DNA of 64,000 bases, from positions 1 to 64,000 of the forward strand of contig VFZL01000021.1 in the NCBI GenBank assembly GCA_016871175.1. Direction: 5' to 3'. This DNA is from Acidimicrobiia bacterium. Its GTDB lineage: Bacteria > Acidobacteriota > Vicinamibacteria > Vicinamibacterales > CAVVIG01. Shown one piece after another: positions 63,969-64,000 of the stretch. The translations under genes were made by a program, and so were the position numbers. The notes under the pieces are model-generated. The model saw nothing but the letters and a program-made list of their open reading frames with translations. It had not been told where the DNA came from and did not search any database. The stretch's first letter is position 1; each line of letters opens with the position of its first letter.

Positions 63969-64000
63969 CGGTGCGGCGGACCGATCTAGCCCGCGGCATC

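Noticed and set aside
1-64000. CRISPR arrays, insertion sequences, phage genes, rRNA
   Set aside because: No regularly spaced repeats, transposase or integrase motifs, terminal inverted repeats, or rRNA-like blocks were seen.

Overview
The window is high-G+C DNA from an environmental bacterium, most likely an Acidobacteriota of the Vicinamibacteria type. The evidence is three roughly 1000-residue Oar-like TonB-dependent receptors with N-terminal carboxypeptidase-regulatory domains, many secreted or PQQ/NHL-propeller proteins, a Pkn-type kinase followed by a TPR-like partner, a lone type IV pilin-like protein, and DUF1353, DUF4159, DUF6152-like and DUF1697 proteins. No rRNA, tRNA, CRISPR array, phage or insertion sequence was found.

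Layout. 1-5000: a broken metalloprotease tail, a DUF3500-like fragment, an exported HpcH/HpaI aldolase, an EEP-family hydrolase, a lipoprotein cupredoxin with a nonsense codon, and an MBL-fold gene remnant. 5000-12000: two TonB-dependent receptors flanking an OsmC-family gene whose catalytic cysteine codon is TGA. 12000-15800: a Ser/Thr kinase and its partner, both interrupted. 15900-20800: a SoxCD-like sulfite/sulfane dehydrogenase pair, DUF1353, and a two-gene operon for a cytochrome/copper-monooxygenase-like protein. 20900-24000: a third receptor. 24000-28300: an operon-like run of GDSL esterase, SMP-30-like lactonase and phosphotriesterase-family hydrolase, with a luciferase-like oxidoreductase downstream. 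28500-36500: CBS, Nudix, PQQ propeller, MscS channel, two outer-membrane beta-barrels, M48 protease and pilin. 36500-41900: a complete leucine/isovalerate catabolic operon (zinc ribbon, MCC carboxyltransferase, enoyl-CoA hydratase, biotin carboxylase, separate biotin carrier, HMG-CoA lyase) that converts methylcrotonyl-CoA to acetoacetate and acetyl-CoA. 42100-47650: an NtrC-type regulator, YihY, PfpI, a YyaL-type thioredoxin-domain protein and a small protein. 47650-52800: glycosyltransferases, a polytopic membrane protein and an antiporter. 53000-63970: a four-gene operon (secreted protein, DUF6152-like, two DUF6644-like membrane proteins), then a lipoprotein, DUF4159, paired NHL propellers, DUF1697, cupin, BNR-repeat protein, MoaD-like/lipoprotein fusion and trans-aconitate methyltransferase.

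The most interesting observation is the OsmC gene at 8307-8798. Its TGA falls exactly on the peroxidatic cysteine, and a 7-bp hairpin with a G in the second loop position lies 25 nt downstream, as expected of a bacterial SECIS element, so it may encode a selenoprotein. The main caution is that the window holds about a dozen other genes interrupted by single in-frame stops or one-base frameshifts. All six in-frame stops can be explained by one C-to-A (or G-to-T) change, so sequence error or gene decay must be excluded first.

Second-tier observations are -10 hexamers lying 5-7 nt before start codons (possible leaderless transcription), a recurrent intergenic 10-mer GTCTGACAGA, a palindrome between divergent cell-surface genes, an in-frame MoaD-lipoprotein fusion, and a zinc-ribbon small gene heading the leucine operon.
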